Part shown: one piece after another, positions 31,000 through 44,736 of the stretch
Position numbering within the stretch: position 1 is the stretch's first letter
Layout of the letters: each line of letters begins with the position of its first letter
From: Siphonodentalium dalli
Lineage: Eukaryota; Mollusca; Scaphopoda; Gadilida; Siphonodentaliidae
Direction of reading: 5' to 3'
DNA length: 64,000 nt
NCBI GenBank assembly: GCA_032622095.1
Contig: CP136061.1
Span: forward strand, 196,398,935 to 196,462,934
Notes under the pieces: model-generated
Told to the model about the DNA's origin: nothing
The model's input: the letters and a program-made list of their open reading frames with translations, nothing else
Databases searched by the model: none
Position numbers and translations under genes: made by a program

Positions 31000-33900
31000 T
31001 GTGATGTTTCCATTGAATCAACTTGAAATAAAATTGCTCCTGAGTCTCAATATTTTTAATAGGGAATGGTTTGTTTCCAGCGTTTCCATCGTTTCAGAAA
31101 AAAATTAATTAAATAAAAATATATAACTTGTAACCAGCTGTCCTAGTTTGTTTTGTGATGTTTCCACGGAATCAACTTAAAATAAAATTGCTTCCGAGTC
31201 TTAATATTGTTCGGGAATGGTTTGTTTCCTCTGTTTCCATCGTTTCAGAAAAAAAAACAAAAAAATAAATTAAATAAAAATATATAGTGTTACCACTGTC
31301 CCAATTTGTTTCGTGATGTTTCCACTGAATCAACTTGAAATACAATTGTTCCCGAGTCTTAATATTGTTCGGGAATGGTTTGTTTCCTCTGTTTCATCTG
31401 TTTCCATCGTATCAGAAGAAAAAAATTAAATAAAAATATATAGTGTAACCACTGTCCCAGCTTGTTTCATGAAGTTTCCACAGAATCAACTTGAAATAAA
31501 ATTGTTCCCGAGTCTTAATATTGTTCGGGAATGGTTTGTTTCCTCTGTTTCATCTGTTTCCATCGTATCAGAAAAAAAAAATATATAAATAAAATAAAAA
31601 TATATAGTGTTACCACTGTCCCAGCTTGTTTCGTGATGTTTCCACTGAATCAACTTGAAATAAAATTGTTCCCGAGTCTTAATATTGTTCGGGAATGGTT
31701 TGTTTCCTCTGTTTCATCTGTTTCCATCGTATCAGAAAAAAAACAAAAATATAAATTAAATAAAAATATATAGTGTTACCACTGTCCCAGCTTGTTTCGT
31801 GATGTTTCCACTGAATCAACTTGAAATAAAATTGCTCCCGAGTCTTAATATTGTTCGGGAATGGTTTGTTTCCTCTGTTTCATCTGTTTCCATCGTATCA
31901 GAAAAAAAAAACAAAAAAAAAAATTAAATAAAAATATATAGTGTAACCACTGTCCCAGCTTGTTTCGTGATGTTTCCACTGAATCAACTTGAAATAAAAT
32001 TGTTCCCCCGAGTCTTAATATTGTTCTGGAATGGTTTGTTTCCTCTGTTTCCATCGTATCAGAAAAAAATAAATAAATAAAAGAAAAAAAATATATAGTG
32101 TTACCACTGTCACAGCTTGTTTCATGATGTTTCCACTCAATCAACTTGAAATAAAATTGTTCCCGAGTCTTAATATTGTTCGGGAATGGTTTGTTTCCTC
32201 TGTTTCATCTGTTTCCATCGTATCAGAAAAAAAACCAAAAACTAAATTAGATAAACATATATAGTGTTACCACTGTCCCAGCTTGTTTCATGATGTTTCC
32301 ACTGAATCAACTTGAAATAAAATTGTTCACGAGTCTTAATATTGTTCGGGAATGGTTTGTTTCCTTTGTTTCATCTGTTTCCATCGTATCAGAAAAAAAA
32401 AAAAAAAAAAATTAAATAAAAATATATAGTGTAACCACTGTCCCAGCTTGTTTCATGATGTTTCCACTGAATCAACTTGAAATAAAATTGTTCACGAGTC
32501 TTAATATTGTTCGGGAATGGTTTGTTTCCTCTGTTTCATCTGTTTCCATCGTATCAGAAAAAAAAAAAAAATATAAATAAAATAAAAATATATAGTGTTA
32601 CCACTGTCCCAGCTTGTTTCATGATGTTTCCACTAAATCAACTTGAAATAAAATTGTTCACGAGTTTTAATATTGTTCGGGAATGGTTTGTTTCCTCTGT
32701 TTCATCTGTTTCCATCGTATCAGAAAAAAAACAAAAAACAAAATAAAATAAAAATATATAGTGTAACCACTGTCCCAGCTTGTTTCATGATGTTTCCACT
32801 GAATCAACTTGAAATAAAATTGTTCCCGAGTCTTAATATTGTTCGGGAATGGTTTGTTTCCTCTGTTTCATCTGTTTCCATCGTATCAGAAAAAAAACAA
32901 AAAACTAAATTAAATAAAAATATATAGTGTAACCACTGTCCCAGCTTGTTTCATGATGTTTCCACTGAATCAACTTGAAATAAAATTGTTCCCGAGTCTT
33001 AATATTGTTCGGGAATGGTTTGTTTCCTCTGTTTCATCTGTTTCCATCGTATCAGAAAAAAAAACAAAAAACAAAATTAAATAAAAATATATAGTGTTAC
33101 CACTGTCCCAGCTTGTTTCGTGATGTTTCCACTGAATCAACTTGAAATAAAATTGTTCCCGAGTCTTAATATTGTTCGGGAATGGTTTGTTTCCTCTGTT
33201 TCATCTGTTTCCATCGTATCAGAAAAAAAACAAAATTAGATAAAAATATATAGTGTAACCACTGTCCCAGCTTGTTTCGTGATGTTTCCACTGAATCAAC
33301 TTGAAATAAAATTGTTCCCGAGTCTTAATATTGTTCGGGAATGGTTTGTTTCCTCTGTTTCATCTGTTTCCATCGTATCAGAAAGAAGAAAAAAAAACTA
33401 AATAAAAAAAAAATATATAGTGTAACCACTGTCCCAGCTTGTTTCGTGATGTTTCCACTGAATCAACTTGAAATAAAATTGTTCCCGAGTCTTAATATTG
33501 TTCGGGAATGGTTTGTTTCCTCTGTTTCATCTGTTTCCATCGTATCAGAAAAAAAACAAAAATATAAATTAAATAAAAATATATAGTGTAACCACTGTCC
33601 CAGCTTGTTTCGTGATGTTTCCACTCAATCAACTTGAAATAAAATTGTTCCCGAGTCTTAATATTGTTCGGGAATGGTTTGTTTCCTCTGTTTCATCTGT
33701 TTCCATCGTATCAGAAAAAAAAACAAAAAACAAAATTAAATAAAAATATATAGTGTAACCACTGTCCCAGCTTGTTTCGTGATGTTTCCACTGAACCAAC
33801 TTGAAATAAAATTGCTCCCGAGTCTTAATATTGTTCGGGAATGGTTTGTTTCCTCTGTTTCATCTGTTTCCATCGTATCAGAAAAAAAACAAAAATATAA

Positions 33901-34165
33901 ATTAAATAAAAATATATAGTGTTACCACTGTCCCAGCTTGTTTCGTGATATTTCCACTCAATCAACTTGAAATAAAATTGCTCCCGAGTCTTAATATTGT
34001 TCGGGAATGGTTTGTTTCCTCTGTTTCATCTGTTTCCATCGTATCAGGAAAAAAACAAAAAACAAAATTAAATAAAAATATATAGTGTAACCACTGTCCC
34101 AGCTTGTTTCGTGATGTTTCCACTGAATCAACTTGAAATAAAATTGCTCCCTAGTCTTAATATCG
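31000..34165. repeat. 166-bp minisatellite, right array, about 20 units
   Basis: Inverted version of the left array. TTTCCATCGTATCAG recurs about every 160-170 bp from 31087 to 34040. The inner copies (31000-31300) are divergent and the outer copies nearly identical, as in the left array. ORFs of 60-99 codons across the units are repeat artefacts. Confidence 0.9.
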
Positions 34166-34540
34166 TCTCAGAAGAACCTAAGAAAAAACATTTAACAACC
34201 ATATAGTCACGGGATGTCTGTTTCCACTTGTTTCCACTTGTTTCAAGGGCCTCTACATGAAACGAAAATGGTGACCCTGTTTTATTCTGCTCACATTCCT
34301 TGCCATATCTAACAACAATATAGGTTGTCTGTTTAGTTTGTTCACAACATGCTCACTTACATGACATGACGGATGTTTAGCACAACCGGAATGGAATGTT
34401 GGATTTCATCTACATAACCTGGCATATAATAAGCATGATCCAGTACTCATTTATGTACAAAACAATAGTGTCTATACATGCTTCGTATTTGGCCATTGAC
34501 CCCCCCCCTATGGCGACTCGATAGACTAGTGATACCTTAT

Positions 34541-35165
34541 CACTGGTTTGATTCACAAAAAAACCTATTTTACCCAAAAATCATAAATCACACAACATTT
34601 CACAATAAGGCAATACAGGGATGTTATCTACTGTATCATCATGAAACTTTTGATACATAATTAATCTTGTTACTCTTTCACATGATTCAATTAGAGTAAT
34701 TCGATTCCGGTCCCCGCTAATAATGTGTAGGCCCTATATAGAAATATAAGTACTCAGAGTACTTAATTCCAGTTTTCACTGATTTTATTAATTCAAATCA
34801 GATTACTCTGGTAACCATATCACATGCCTTATTCCAACAACGCCTTGTTAATTTATCACCTACATCTAACACTTAATTTGTTAACATTGAAACTGGGAAT
34901 TTTTTATAAAATGGAATGAATTGATGATGCATATCTTGTTGTGGTGAATTCCAGAATTATCTATTTTTTTCCACAAAAAAAGCGAATTTTACCCCCAAAA
35001 TTAACCCTATAACATTGACATACTCCAAAATTCTATTTCAAAATGTGAACATGTCCAAACTCTATTGTTTAGTGGTGTTTGCATAAAAGATAGATGTTTA
35101 TTTAGGCAGCTGGATTCCATTTTTCACTGGTTTGATTCACAAAAAAGCCTATTCTGCCTATTCCG
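34541..35165 (+). repeat. Copy of a roughly 600-bp repeat family
   Basis: Contains the words TTTGATTCACAAAAAAACC, CTTTCACATGATTCAATT, AATTCCAGTTTTCACTGATT and GGCAGCTGGATTCCATTTTT in the order seen in the array at 40860-42350. A partial copy is also at 36750-36845. Confidence 0.6.
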
Positions 35166-35791
35166 ACACAAGGCCTGGGGGAGGGGGGTGTTAGCTGGTG
35201 CTTGCATATTTTTTCCTTTTGCCCTTTTTTTGACCTAATTACAAGCTCTTTAGCCTATATAATGATTGTTTTGATGTGTTATGATCTAAATAACACCTGT
35301 AGTGTACACACAATATACTAGGTACAGTTCCATGTGTTCAGGTTGGCCTCAGAATTTTTATATTAATTGGTCCCTTCTAATACTAAGTTAACCTTCGTGA
35401 AATTTTTAACTGCGCGGGCCAACCTGGGTTGGATAACCACTTGGTATGTAAATATATTATAATGAACTCTAAAGACAAATAAACCACATATAATTCAGTA
35501 AGTAAAATAAAATATCACATTACCACTATCTGTGGTTTCAAACTGAAATTCAAATTCAACTCTCCAAGTCTGATATGAAACTGAAATAATGTGTAAAAAT
35601 AAATGTAGAACATGCCTGTTCTCTAATCTATAAACATGTTTCTGGCACAAAGTTACTAATACTATACAAGACAAAAGTGCTATTCTACAGTGTTACATAT
35701 CCAATTATTAATGAACTCACATTCACATGGATCTCAATCAGTCTCAATAGCATTTTCTTAGTAAAACATGACTGTCATGGGGTATGGTTTC
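35166..35791. other. No recognised gene
   Basis: AT-rich sequence with a G-run near 35170-35188. No supportable ORF. Confidence 0.3.
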
Positions 35792-36000
35792 TGACCGAAA
35801 ATGAGCTTTTCTGACAGCATACTCAGATATAACAATAATAAAGACAAGTAATGTAAGCACACCCGGTCAGAACGCCATGAACAATGATAACGTCATTATA
35901 TTGTTCATGGCCGGGCCATCATGGCGTCTTGTCGGGGTGTGCTTACATTATTATAATCGTTATATCTGAGTATGCTGTCAGAAAAGCTCATTTTCGGTCA
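35792..36000. mobile_element. 209-bp palindromic MITE
   Basis: Terminal inverted repeats of about 42 bp start TGACCGAAAATGAGCTTTTC and continue CTGACAGCATACTCAGATAT. The interior is also largely palindromic around GTTCATGGC. No clear target-site duplication is visible. Confidence 0.7.
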
Positions 36001-37415
36001 CAAACTCTGCCAGTTTGGCTGAGTTTGGGATCATTTAAGTTTGATTCATTTCATTTGTCCCGATCCAGCCCTATCAGTATTAGCCTTTATCCCAATCGCC
36101 AGGTGTGATGACCTGGTCATAGTGCACGCACCAGTACTCATCTATATGTGCAACTAAGAATAACAGTGTTTATATAGCCACCATTGCAGTGCATGAACAA
36201 CAAAATTCAAGAAGCCAGAATAAGCAGGAAATTTGGCCATGGGTCACGACGGGAAAAGTCGCCAAAACACCTCAACATTTAATCATCATGCTATATTGAG
36301 GTATAGTTATGTCTATTATACATGCATCTTCAAGTTTGCATACATAAACATGTGATGAGTGATCTTATATTATTATTAATTTTAATTTTTTTCTGGCTTA
36401 ATCAAATCAACTTCAGATCAGATCAACTTGTGTTTGTTTTGTGGTAATTGCTTAATGTATCTAGCTAAGATCAGACTGGAAAAGATCAGACTGGAAATGG
36501 AACAGGATTACAATATGAGAAATCCCAGCAGTATACAACGCTGCACTTCCATCAGAACGACTTTCAACAGCTTGATAAATTTCATTCAAATGTGACTGGA
36601 AAGGGGGGGGGGGTCCCAAAACCATGAGTGGAAAAAAAAATTTGTTTTGCACAAAGAGGGGGGGGGGGGGTGGGGGTCCAAAGTGATGCAAAAACAAATT
36701 CAGCGTTGTGTATGCAAATTTTTTCCTGCCCCCCCCCCTGATTTTACCCCGAAATAAGAAATCGTTCAACACTTCACGAACAGGCAATACCGGAATGTTA
36801 TCAATATGGACATTTTGATATATCATTCAGTTTGTTACTATCTTCCACTTGGTTGAACTCGAAAAACAATGTCAATTTCACGTGCGACGTGTCCTTGATC
36901 TTGACGTAGCTAATATACGCTTATGTGGGCATGTTTTTATATAAAAAGATGTAAAATATATGAGACTGATCAAAGTTGATCAGAGAGGATATCTATTTAC
37001 CTACAATTTATTGTGCGCGAGGGCAAAGAGGTATTTTGTTTTTGTGGTCTATGTGCACTGGCAATGCTACTAATGGCATATCACGGTCAATTACGGCAGT
37101 TCATAAATAATATACCCATGCACAACACAAATCTTTTTCAAGAAAGTTAACATCGCGTGACAGGTAATGCATCCCATTAAAAGTGAATTTTCGGGATTCT
37201 TTACAGGGAGACTGCAGCTAAATATAGCTATGTGAAGGCCATCTCATACTCTATTAAATGGTAAATACACAGCAAATTAATGCGATAAACGTTTGAACGC
37301 CCCAGTAAATACCTGCCTCAATTGGGAGATCATACACAAAATTAGAAACTTCCTGGTTGGGTAGATTTTCTACACAAAATTACATAGTATGGAATTCTTG
37401 TGTGCGAATGTGTGA
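36001..37415. other. No recognised gene; poly(G)/poly(C) runs and a partial repeat copy
   Basis: Poly(G) runs near 36603 and 36658 and a poly(C) run near 36729 sit in sequence related to the roughly 600-bp repeat family (36750-36845). ORFs across them are proline/glycine artefacts. Confidence 0.35.
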
Positions 37416-37725
37416 ATTATGTTTTTGGCGTTGACGTTTTTATTGATAGATGGTCTGTGTTCAGGTAATAGTCACCTGTATTATAACGTAATGTACGTAC
37501 TATTGTTAAACGTACACATATATACTGCAATACAACGTTTCATCCGACAAATTTATAGTTCTTTAATGTGTTAATTATGTTTTTGGCGTTGACGTATTTA
37601 TTGATGGCTGGTCAGTATTCAGGTAAGACTTACCTGACTATAACGTGATGTACGTACTATTGTTAAACATACACATATATGTTTCATGCGACAAATGTAT
37701 CGTTCTGTTAAATTGTGTAATGTTA
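37416..37725. repeat. Two direct repeats of about 153 bp
   Basis: Both units begin AATTATGTTTTTGGCGTTGACG and contain ATGTACGTACTATTGTTAAAC, then GTTTCAT-CGACAAAT. Identity is moderate, so the duplication is not recent. Confidence 0.65.
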
Positions 37726-38947
37726 AACATCCAGAAATGTTGCATATTGTTTGGGTGGCATAGCAATGCTTGTAAAACACATGATTTCCCCTCCTCATTA
37801 TTTTACCCGCTTCTGATTTGCCCAGGTCCTGACGGGCGGCCATTAGTCTGGACTGTTTGGACTAAGTTGGATTGTATTCGATTTTGAAGAGGAATATCTC
37901 CTCTATAACATATCCAAAACCCGCTAAAATCCGCTTTGAGAATGTTTTGTAATAAAAGATTACATGTAGCCCTTGACGGCAGTCAGTGTCGAGAAAAAAT
38001 CCGAGAGAGCAAACGAAAGCAGGGTATTATATAACGGTTAAATTTCTACTTTTTGGGCGCCGAGAAATAGAAAAATAACACGCAGTTTTATCTATACTGT
38101 TTATCTTGAATCGTGTGATGTATGTGTAATTAAACAACAGTTAAATTGAGCAAGAAGCAGAAATATATGTACGCAGAGCAATCACACGAAAGTGACCGAT
38201 CATCATTTATTTGAATATCTACAACATCAATTGTTGTGCTTGATTCGCCTGTACATTTATCCTTTATATATACACACACCAGACTTATTATGAGTGTTTG
38301 CATTGTTGTTATTGCAACATAATATATGTATTATATGTGTGGATGTGCTTGAGATAATTGGCAATGATATACTGAAGAAGGTGATACTTCTACGACAATC
38401 TGCCATATATGAAGGAACGAGACAAGAGGTCGTGACCTCCCCTTTTTCTATTAAGCTTACATAGATGAGCTCACTGTCGCACTCGAACGGTCTGGATGTG
38501 GCTGGCATATTAACCGCATACCACGTAGCTCACTGACGGCGGTTGATGCTGACATCGCCCTATAATCTCGCTGACAAAATTTGGTCTGGAGGAATTGATT
38601 TCTTTGTGTGTTTCATACAGCAGACGTTGGAGATTGAAGTTTTCTCCTATCAAAAGTGTCATCGTTGTAAATTAGTTTAAATTAAATTAGCTTATTCATC
38701 AGATAACTATATATACATAAATACAAATATAACAATACATATAGAACAAACATAGATATCTGATGGGGAGGGATATGACTATTCAGTCGTCTTCCTGTCC
38801 CACCCCTAGGCCATTTCTGCTACACATACATCACTGCTGAGTCACTGTGCTATAACCAAAGATATATTAATTGGAATTGTAGGTTGTTTTTGTTAGATTT
38901 TTGCTTTGAGTGAAAAGCGTAATCTTAAGCATAAACTAATTATTAAA
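37726..38947. other. No recognised gene
   Basis: AT-rich with a few ORFs under 85 codons (for example on the minus strand at 38257-38508), none with a recognisable product. Confidence 0.3.
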
Positions 38948-40240
38948 CTAATTCTTGCAGTCAGGACAAAAGGTGTTACTGCATTGAACTGTGTGAGGAT
39001 ACATCTCTACAATTGAATCTGCAAGACGTTTTTTGAAAGAATTTCTTAATGAGATCGAGCGTAAATTTGACTTTAATAAATTCCATTTATGTGGAATAGC
39101 ATGAAATGGCAAAAGAGAATTAAATGCGGTTCGGGGCATTTTTTTCTTCTACGTCTCTGGAATGTCGCGTTTTCCCTTTCTTTTTCCATACCAAATAAGG
39201 AAGAAGATATTGTGGTATTGTTTTGTTTCTACAATCTATATAGGTCATGGATCTTCAATATTTAACATTTTGCAAATAGGGGGTCTGTATGGCTTATAAA
39301 TTTATAATGCGTAAAGCCTTTTTCTGAATTGTCATTAATCTGTTACAGGATTTAGCATTTCCCCAAATTTCTATGCCATATAATAAATGGCTTTGTATTA
39401 GTGTCAAGTAGAGGGTTTTCAGGCATGGATGGGGTAGAATATTTTTGGCTCGGTTTATAAAATACAGCGATTGAGAAATCTTTGATGCTGTTGATGCTAC
39501 ATGACTTTTAAAAGTTAGATTATCATCTATGTGGAATCCAAGAAATTTATATGATTGTTTAGGGCAATCGTTACCAATTATCTCTATCAATTGACCATCT
39601 AAGGTCAACTGGTGATTTCCACATCGATATTCCCCTCCGGTAGATTGAATCAACATAGATTGTTTTTCTCAATATTTAACGATCATTTGTTAGCTTTACA
39701 CCACTGGCTTATATTATTTAGTTCATTGTTGGATCTCTTGAAGATAATATCGAGGTTGTGATGTGACAGATAAGTTGTTGTGTCATCTGCATATGATAAT
39801 ATATTAAGATCTGTACTTCTGTGCATGTCATTGACATATAGTAAAAACATCAAGGGCCCAAGAATTTAGCCCTGGGGCACTCAAAATAATAAGGGCATTT
39901 TAGTGGATCATGTATAATTTATTTCAACCAATTGGGTGCGATTATTTAGGCAGCTCATGAACCACTCGTACCTCGTATACCATAGTTAGTCAATTTTGAT
40001 AAAAGTATTTCAAGATTAATGGAATCAAAGGCTTTTGAGAAATCTAAAAATATAGAAAGTGTACACGCTTTGGTTTTTTTTATTATCATTATTCATAGCG
40101 ACATCATTCAAAAATTTTAAGACTGGATGGATGGTAGAATGGTATTTTATGGCCATTAGTTTGCTGATTTTTTGTTGATTTTCAATATTGGAGGTTTCAG
40201 GATGATGACTTTTATTCCTAACATAGCCAATCCTTCAGTT
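38948..40240 (-). pseudogene. Non-LTR retrotransposon reverse transcriptase remnant
   Basis: Translated pieces in RT order on the minus strand: [14 protein letters not shown] (near 40040), VPQG followed by a stop in place of the next residue and ILGPL (near 39875), the catalytic SYADDTTTYL (near 39800), then the intact 120-codon ORF 39656-39294 with SYKFLGFHIDDNLTF, and a C-terminal piece at 39139-38948 ending in CPDC. Several stops and frame changes break it. The pattern fits the jockey/CR1/L2 side of LINEs; the exact clade is uncertain. It splits copies of the roughly 600-bp repeat family. Confidence 0.8.
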
Positions 40241-40859
40241 ATCCACCGTGTCGGGGGACATTGTGGTCGGTCGACCTTTTATTTATTTTTAAAAACAGAT
40301 TATGGTGGTAACATCATAACATGCCTATATATGTCTGGGTAGCACACTGTTATATTTATTAATTATATCAAAGTCTTATACTGTATCTCGATAAAACTGG
40401 GAATTGCTATAATAAGAAATATCTGCATTAATGTTTATTATCTTGTTGTGATGATTCTATAATTCTCTCATATTTCACCAAAAAAAAAATGCTTACCGGT
40501 ACCCCAAAATCGAACACCAGAGAATTGACGGACCCGATAATTATGTTACAGTAGGTGAACATGATCACATTTTCTTATATAGTTAAATATCTAACCAGAA
40601 ATAGAGGTAAACAATATTTAAGCAGTAGGATTGCTTTTTTCACTGTGTCCATTTACGAAAAAGCCTATTTTACCAAAAAAAAAAATTAGTATAAACAATC
40701 TTACAACATTTTACAAGAATGTAACATATGCATGGTATGCGCTCTACCAAGACTAGCACGTTGACATATGAATTGTCCACATAATTCATTTCGAATAAGG
40801 GACGATTCTATAGTGACAGTTAATATATAGAAATAGGGGAGTGGTGTTTTTCCTGGCTG

Positions 40860-42350
40860 GATTCCAGTTTTCACTGATTTTATAAATAAAAAAAACCAAA
40901 TAGCCCTGGTAGCCATAGAACCTGCTTTATTCCAACAATGCATTGTTATAAGTATTACTTACATTTAAATTGTAAACAAACGAAACTGGAAATGTTTATA
41001 AAATGGATTGCATAATATTTAATGGATTCCAGAATTCTCTCAATTTTCACAAAAAAGTTATTTTTACCCCAAATACAAACCCTAGACCATTGACATACTC
41101 CAAAATTCTCATACAAAATATGAACATATCCACCCTCTATTGTTTAGTTGTGTTCCCATCCAAAAATAGATGTAAATGTTATTTAGGCAGCTGGATTCCA
41201 TTTTTCACTGGCTTGATTCACGTAAAAGCCCATTTTACCCCAAAATAAGAAATCGTACAACGCTTCACAAAAAGGCATGTTATCCACTGTTTCAATACGG
41301 ATATTTTGATATATCATTCAGTTTGTTTGTTACTCTTTCACATGATACAATTCAATTAAGTGCTGATTCTACTCCATGCTAATAAATGTGTAGGGTCTAT
41401 ATAGATATAGGGGGGGGGGTTGCTACTCGGAGTACTTAATTCCAGTTTTCACTCATTTTATTAATTCAAATAAAATTACCTTGGAAAACATAGAACCTGC
41501 CTTATTCCAATAATGCCCTGATAATTTATTACTTACTTCTAACGCTTAATTTATTAACAAATGAAACTGGGAAATGTTATAAAATGGGAAGAATTAATGA
41601 TGCATATCATGTTGCAGTGCCGGTTAAAACCATACTGAGACTCTAAAGGTCTTAATTTTGATTCACGAAAAAGCATATTTTACCCAAAAATAAGAAATCG
41701 TACAACACTGCACAAAAAGGCAACACCGGTATGTCATCCGCTGTATCAATACGGATATTTTGATATATAATTAAGTTTGTTACTCTTTCACATGATTCAA
41801 TTCCATTAAGTGTTGATTGTACTCCACGCTAATAAATGTGTAGGGCCTATATATAGAAATATAGGGGGATGCTACTCGGAGTACCTAATTCCAGTTTTCA
41901 CTCATTTTATTAATTCAAAGAAGATTACCCTGGAAACCATAGAACCTGATTATTCCAACAACGCCCCGTTAATGTATGACTTATATATAACATTTAATTT
42001 TTTAACAAATGGAACTGAGAAATTTTATAAAATGGAATGATTTAATGATACATATCATGTTGTGGTTGATTCCAGAATTATCTCATTTTTCACAAAAAAA
42101 GCGATTTTTACCCCAAAAACGAACCCTAGAACATTGGAATACTATAAAATTCTCTTACAAAATGTGAACATGTCCAACCTCTATTGTTTAGTTGCATTCC
42201 CATCCAAAAATACATGTAAATGTTATTTAGGCAGCTGGATTCCATTTTTCACTGGTTTGATTCACGAAAAAGCCTATTTTACCCCAAAATAAGAAATCGT
42301 ACAACACTACACGAAAATACAACACTGGTAAATTATCCGCTGTATCAATA
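40860..42350 (+). repeat. Tandem array of a roughly 600-bp repeat
   Basis: Segments beginning AATTCCAGTTTTCACT recur near 40861, 41441 and 41887, and segments with GGCAGCTGGATTCCATTTTT near 41184 and 42229, in one orientation. Identity is moderate. This family also flanks the LINE remnant on its left side (34541-35165). Confidence 0.65.
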
Positions 42351-43912
42351 ACCCCATGCAAATTCAAGAAACAACCCATTAATCTACATGTCCAAATTTA
42401 ACAACTGCTATTTGTTCAGGATGCAGCGGACCTGGCCGTTTGACAACTGCAAAAGAGTCGCACTGCTAAACACCCTCTTGAATCAACCAATGGGATCCAT
42501 AATACCATATCTGCAGGAATGATAAGAACGCTTTATGGAATAACATATCTCTTTAGATGAATATTTATGCATAGATGATTATCTTCCATGCTCACAAGTT
42601 TGTGATCACAACTAAATTTGTTGGAAAAGGAGAACAAAATATATTTCATTATAGTTGAGCAAATATGAACAAAGATATTGTATTGATGTATATATTCGTT
42701 GACCAGCAACTATAATATGAAGGCAAAATTATACTTGCATTGAAATGTTAATTGAGAGGAGCCAAAATGTGTAACCCGACAATCCGTGCAGCAGAGCAAT
42801 TACAATCCTCCTTATTTGAATTGGATAGGAGTTCCGGGGAGCTGGAGCATCGATGAACGGCTTAATAAGTTAAAAAATAAATTGCCCTCACTCCTTTGTA
42901 GTCAATTCAAGTCAAGCTGGAGCGATTGATCTTAAAAACCTGGCCTGACTTCGTTCCAGCACATTTCATTGTAGCGAATAACTACCATGGGGTCGGATTA
43001 CACGTTAGTTCATCTTAAATGTAGTCAGTAGATCGCATTTATCTCGTTTGTTGACCTTTATCGAAAAAAAACACAGTAAAGCAGGGGGGGGGGGGGGGGG
43101 TAGTAAAAAATTTGCAGGAAGGTATGCCGTTTTTTTGCATCTGGCATTTTCGGGGACCCACCACCCCCAAACCTGCCAAAATTTCTTTTTTAATCCCAAT
43201 TTGTTTGCACCCACCCCCCAAATTCCACTAAAAATGGTCTAAAATCGCATAAAACTCTACTGATATCACTACTGGGATTGATCTCAGTTAATTTAAATAA
43301 CAGTTTAACCTGTTTCAGAAGCAGTTTTAATTGAAAAAAAATGTTTTATAAATTGCTGATCATCTGTAAACCTAGGTCATTGTGCAGAATACACAAAATT
43401 TCATAATTTCTAACTATTTCCTGATTAGTCTGTCAACCACCCCATTATCTAACATATTCCATACCACTTATATTAGTCAACTGGAGCAACTTACATCTAT
43501 TATACTAAACTAGCTGGAACAGGCTCACTTTGGGAGCCTATATTCAGCATAGGAGATACCTGTGGCCCCATTTGTGGGACTTCGCAAACATTTTGATCTG
43601 AGACAGAGCCTTCATTTAGCGGCGGCCCCTTTGTGCGCTTCAAGCACATTTGGTCATTGAAACATTTTGATATATATATATATATATTGTTTTAATATAT
43701 TTTTTTAAAGATTGAATTCCTTGCTCAATTTAACAAAACCAATTTTTTTTTTTTAAATTAAACACTTTGAAAAACTAATACCATTAGAACATCCGCCCAG
43801 AGTCACCACACCGTATTTGGTTGAACTCGGTCCAGGGGTCTGAGAGAAAAATCCGGACAGATCTTACTCGTTTATATATATATATATATAATATATAGGA
43901 GATACCTTACTC
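42351..43912. other. No recognised gene; G-tract and TA runs
   Basis: Includes a poly(G) run at 43083-43100 that drives spurious glycine/proline ORFs, (TA)n near 43672-43687, and an imperfect duplication of TTACTCGTTTATATATATAT near 43865 and 43908. Confidence 0.35.

Positions 43913-43985
<73 letters not shown>
43913..43985. repeat. (TA)n microsatellite
   Basis: An uninterrupted TA run of about 73 bp immediately before Helitron-like copy 2. Further TA runs follow that copy (44551-44602), precede copy 3 (44699-44733) and follow it (45601-45632). Confidence 0.9.
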
Positions 43986-43988
<3 letters not shown>

Positions 43989-44548
43989 ATTATATATTTT
44001 GGAAGATCTGTGTGTGTGTGTGTCTGTCTGTCTGTTTCCAATGGACTCGAAAACGGCCGAGCCGAAAGGTCAAACGCACGAATATCACGGGATTTCGATG
44101 AAACTTGGTATATGGGGGTATTTTCGGCCGGGCAGTGCCATAGGCATACTAATTTGCCCGTGCGACGTGACCTTGACCTTGAAATCGGGTCATTTCAAGG
44201 TCAAACGCCCGAATATCGCGGGATTTTGATGAAACTTGGTATGTGTGGGTACTTTCGTATGGGGAGTCTCATAAGCCTATTCATTTGGCCGTGCGACGTG
44301 ACCTTGACCTTGAAATAGGGTAAATTCAAGGTCAAATCGCCAATTTTGATGGGATTTCGACGAAATTTGATAAAATGATCAATTCAAGGTCAAATCGGGT
44401 AAAACCGGATGGATTTCGACGGGCACGTTTGTCGGGTACTTTTGTTCGGGCAGTGTTTTGGACTGGTCAAATCGTGACCCCACTTGACCTTGACCTTCAA
44501 AATGGACAATTCAAGGTCAAAGCCCGGACGAAGTCGGGTCACCTTCTA

Positions 44549-44549
<1 letters not shown>
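43986..44549 (+). mobile_element. Non-autonomous Helitron-like element, copy 2
   Basis: Starts TCTATTATATATTTTGG after an A, has GTGTGTGTGTCTGTCTG, a core of about 110-bp units containing GCGACGTGACCTTGACCTTG, and ends GACGAAGTCGGGTCACCTTC then TAG before a T. The flanks are (AT)n on both sides. There is no Rep/helicase coding. Confidence 0.6.
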
Positions 44550-44605
<56 letters not shown>

Positions 44606-44696
44606 GGAATGATTTAATGATACATATACATATCATGTTGTGGTTAATTTAATGAAAATTATTAAAGGTGTTATTTCACAATCCATCATCATACAG

Positions 44697-44733
<37 letters not shown>

Positions 44734-44736
<3 letters not shown>

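Larger units (their letters stand above)
27520..34308 (-). repeat. Right arm of the giant inverted repeat (6.8 kb)
   Basis: Reverse complement of 20584-26195 with very few differences in the inner 4.7 kb (single-base changes and small indels, for example near 28775 against 24925 and near 30640). The arm is longer because its minisatellite has about eight more units. Confidence 0.85.

Noticed and set aside
31531-33586. Recurring 60-99 codon ORFs in the right minisatellite
   Set aside because: They are one repeat unit read in the same frame each time, broken by the variable A/T linker. No domain is visible and the left-arm units do not keep them open.
36461-36826. 121-codon minus-strand ORF with Pro-rich stretches
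   Set aside because: It spans poly(G)/poly(C) runs within a degenerate dispersed repeat; sister copies of the repeat do not keep the frame.
38948-40240. Functional reverse transcriptase
   Set aside because: A stop replaces a residue straight after VPQG, and further frame changes separate the motifs.
43005-43242. Glycine/proline-rich ORFs around 43 kb
   Set aside because: Created by the poly(G) run at 43083-43100; composition is the only reason for openness.
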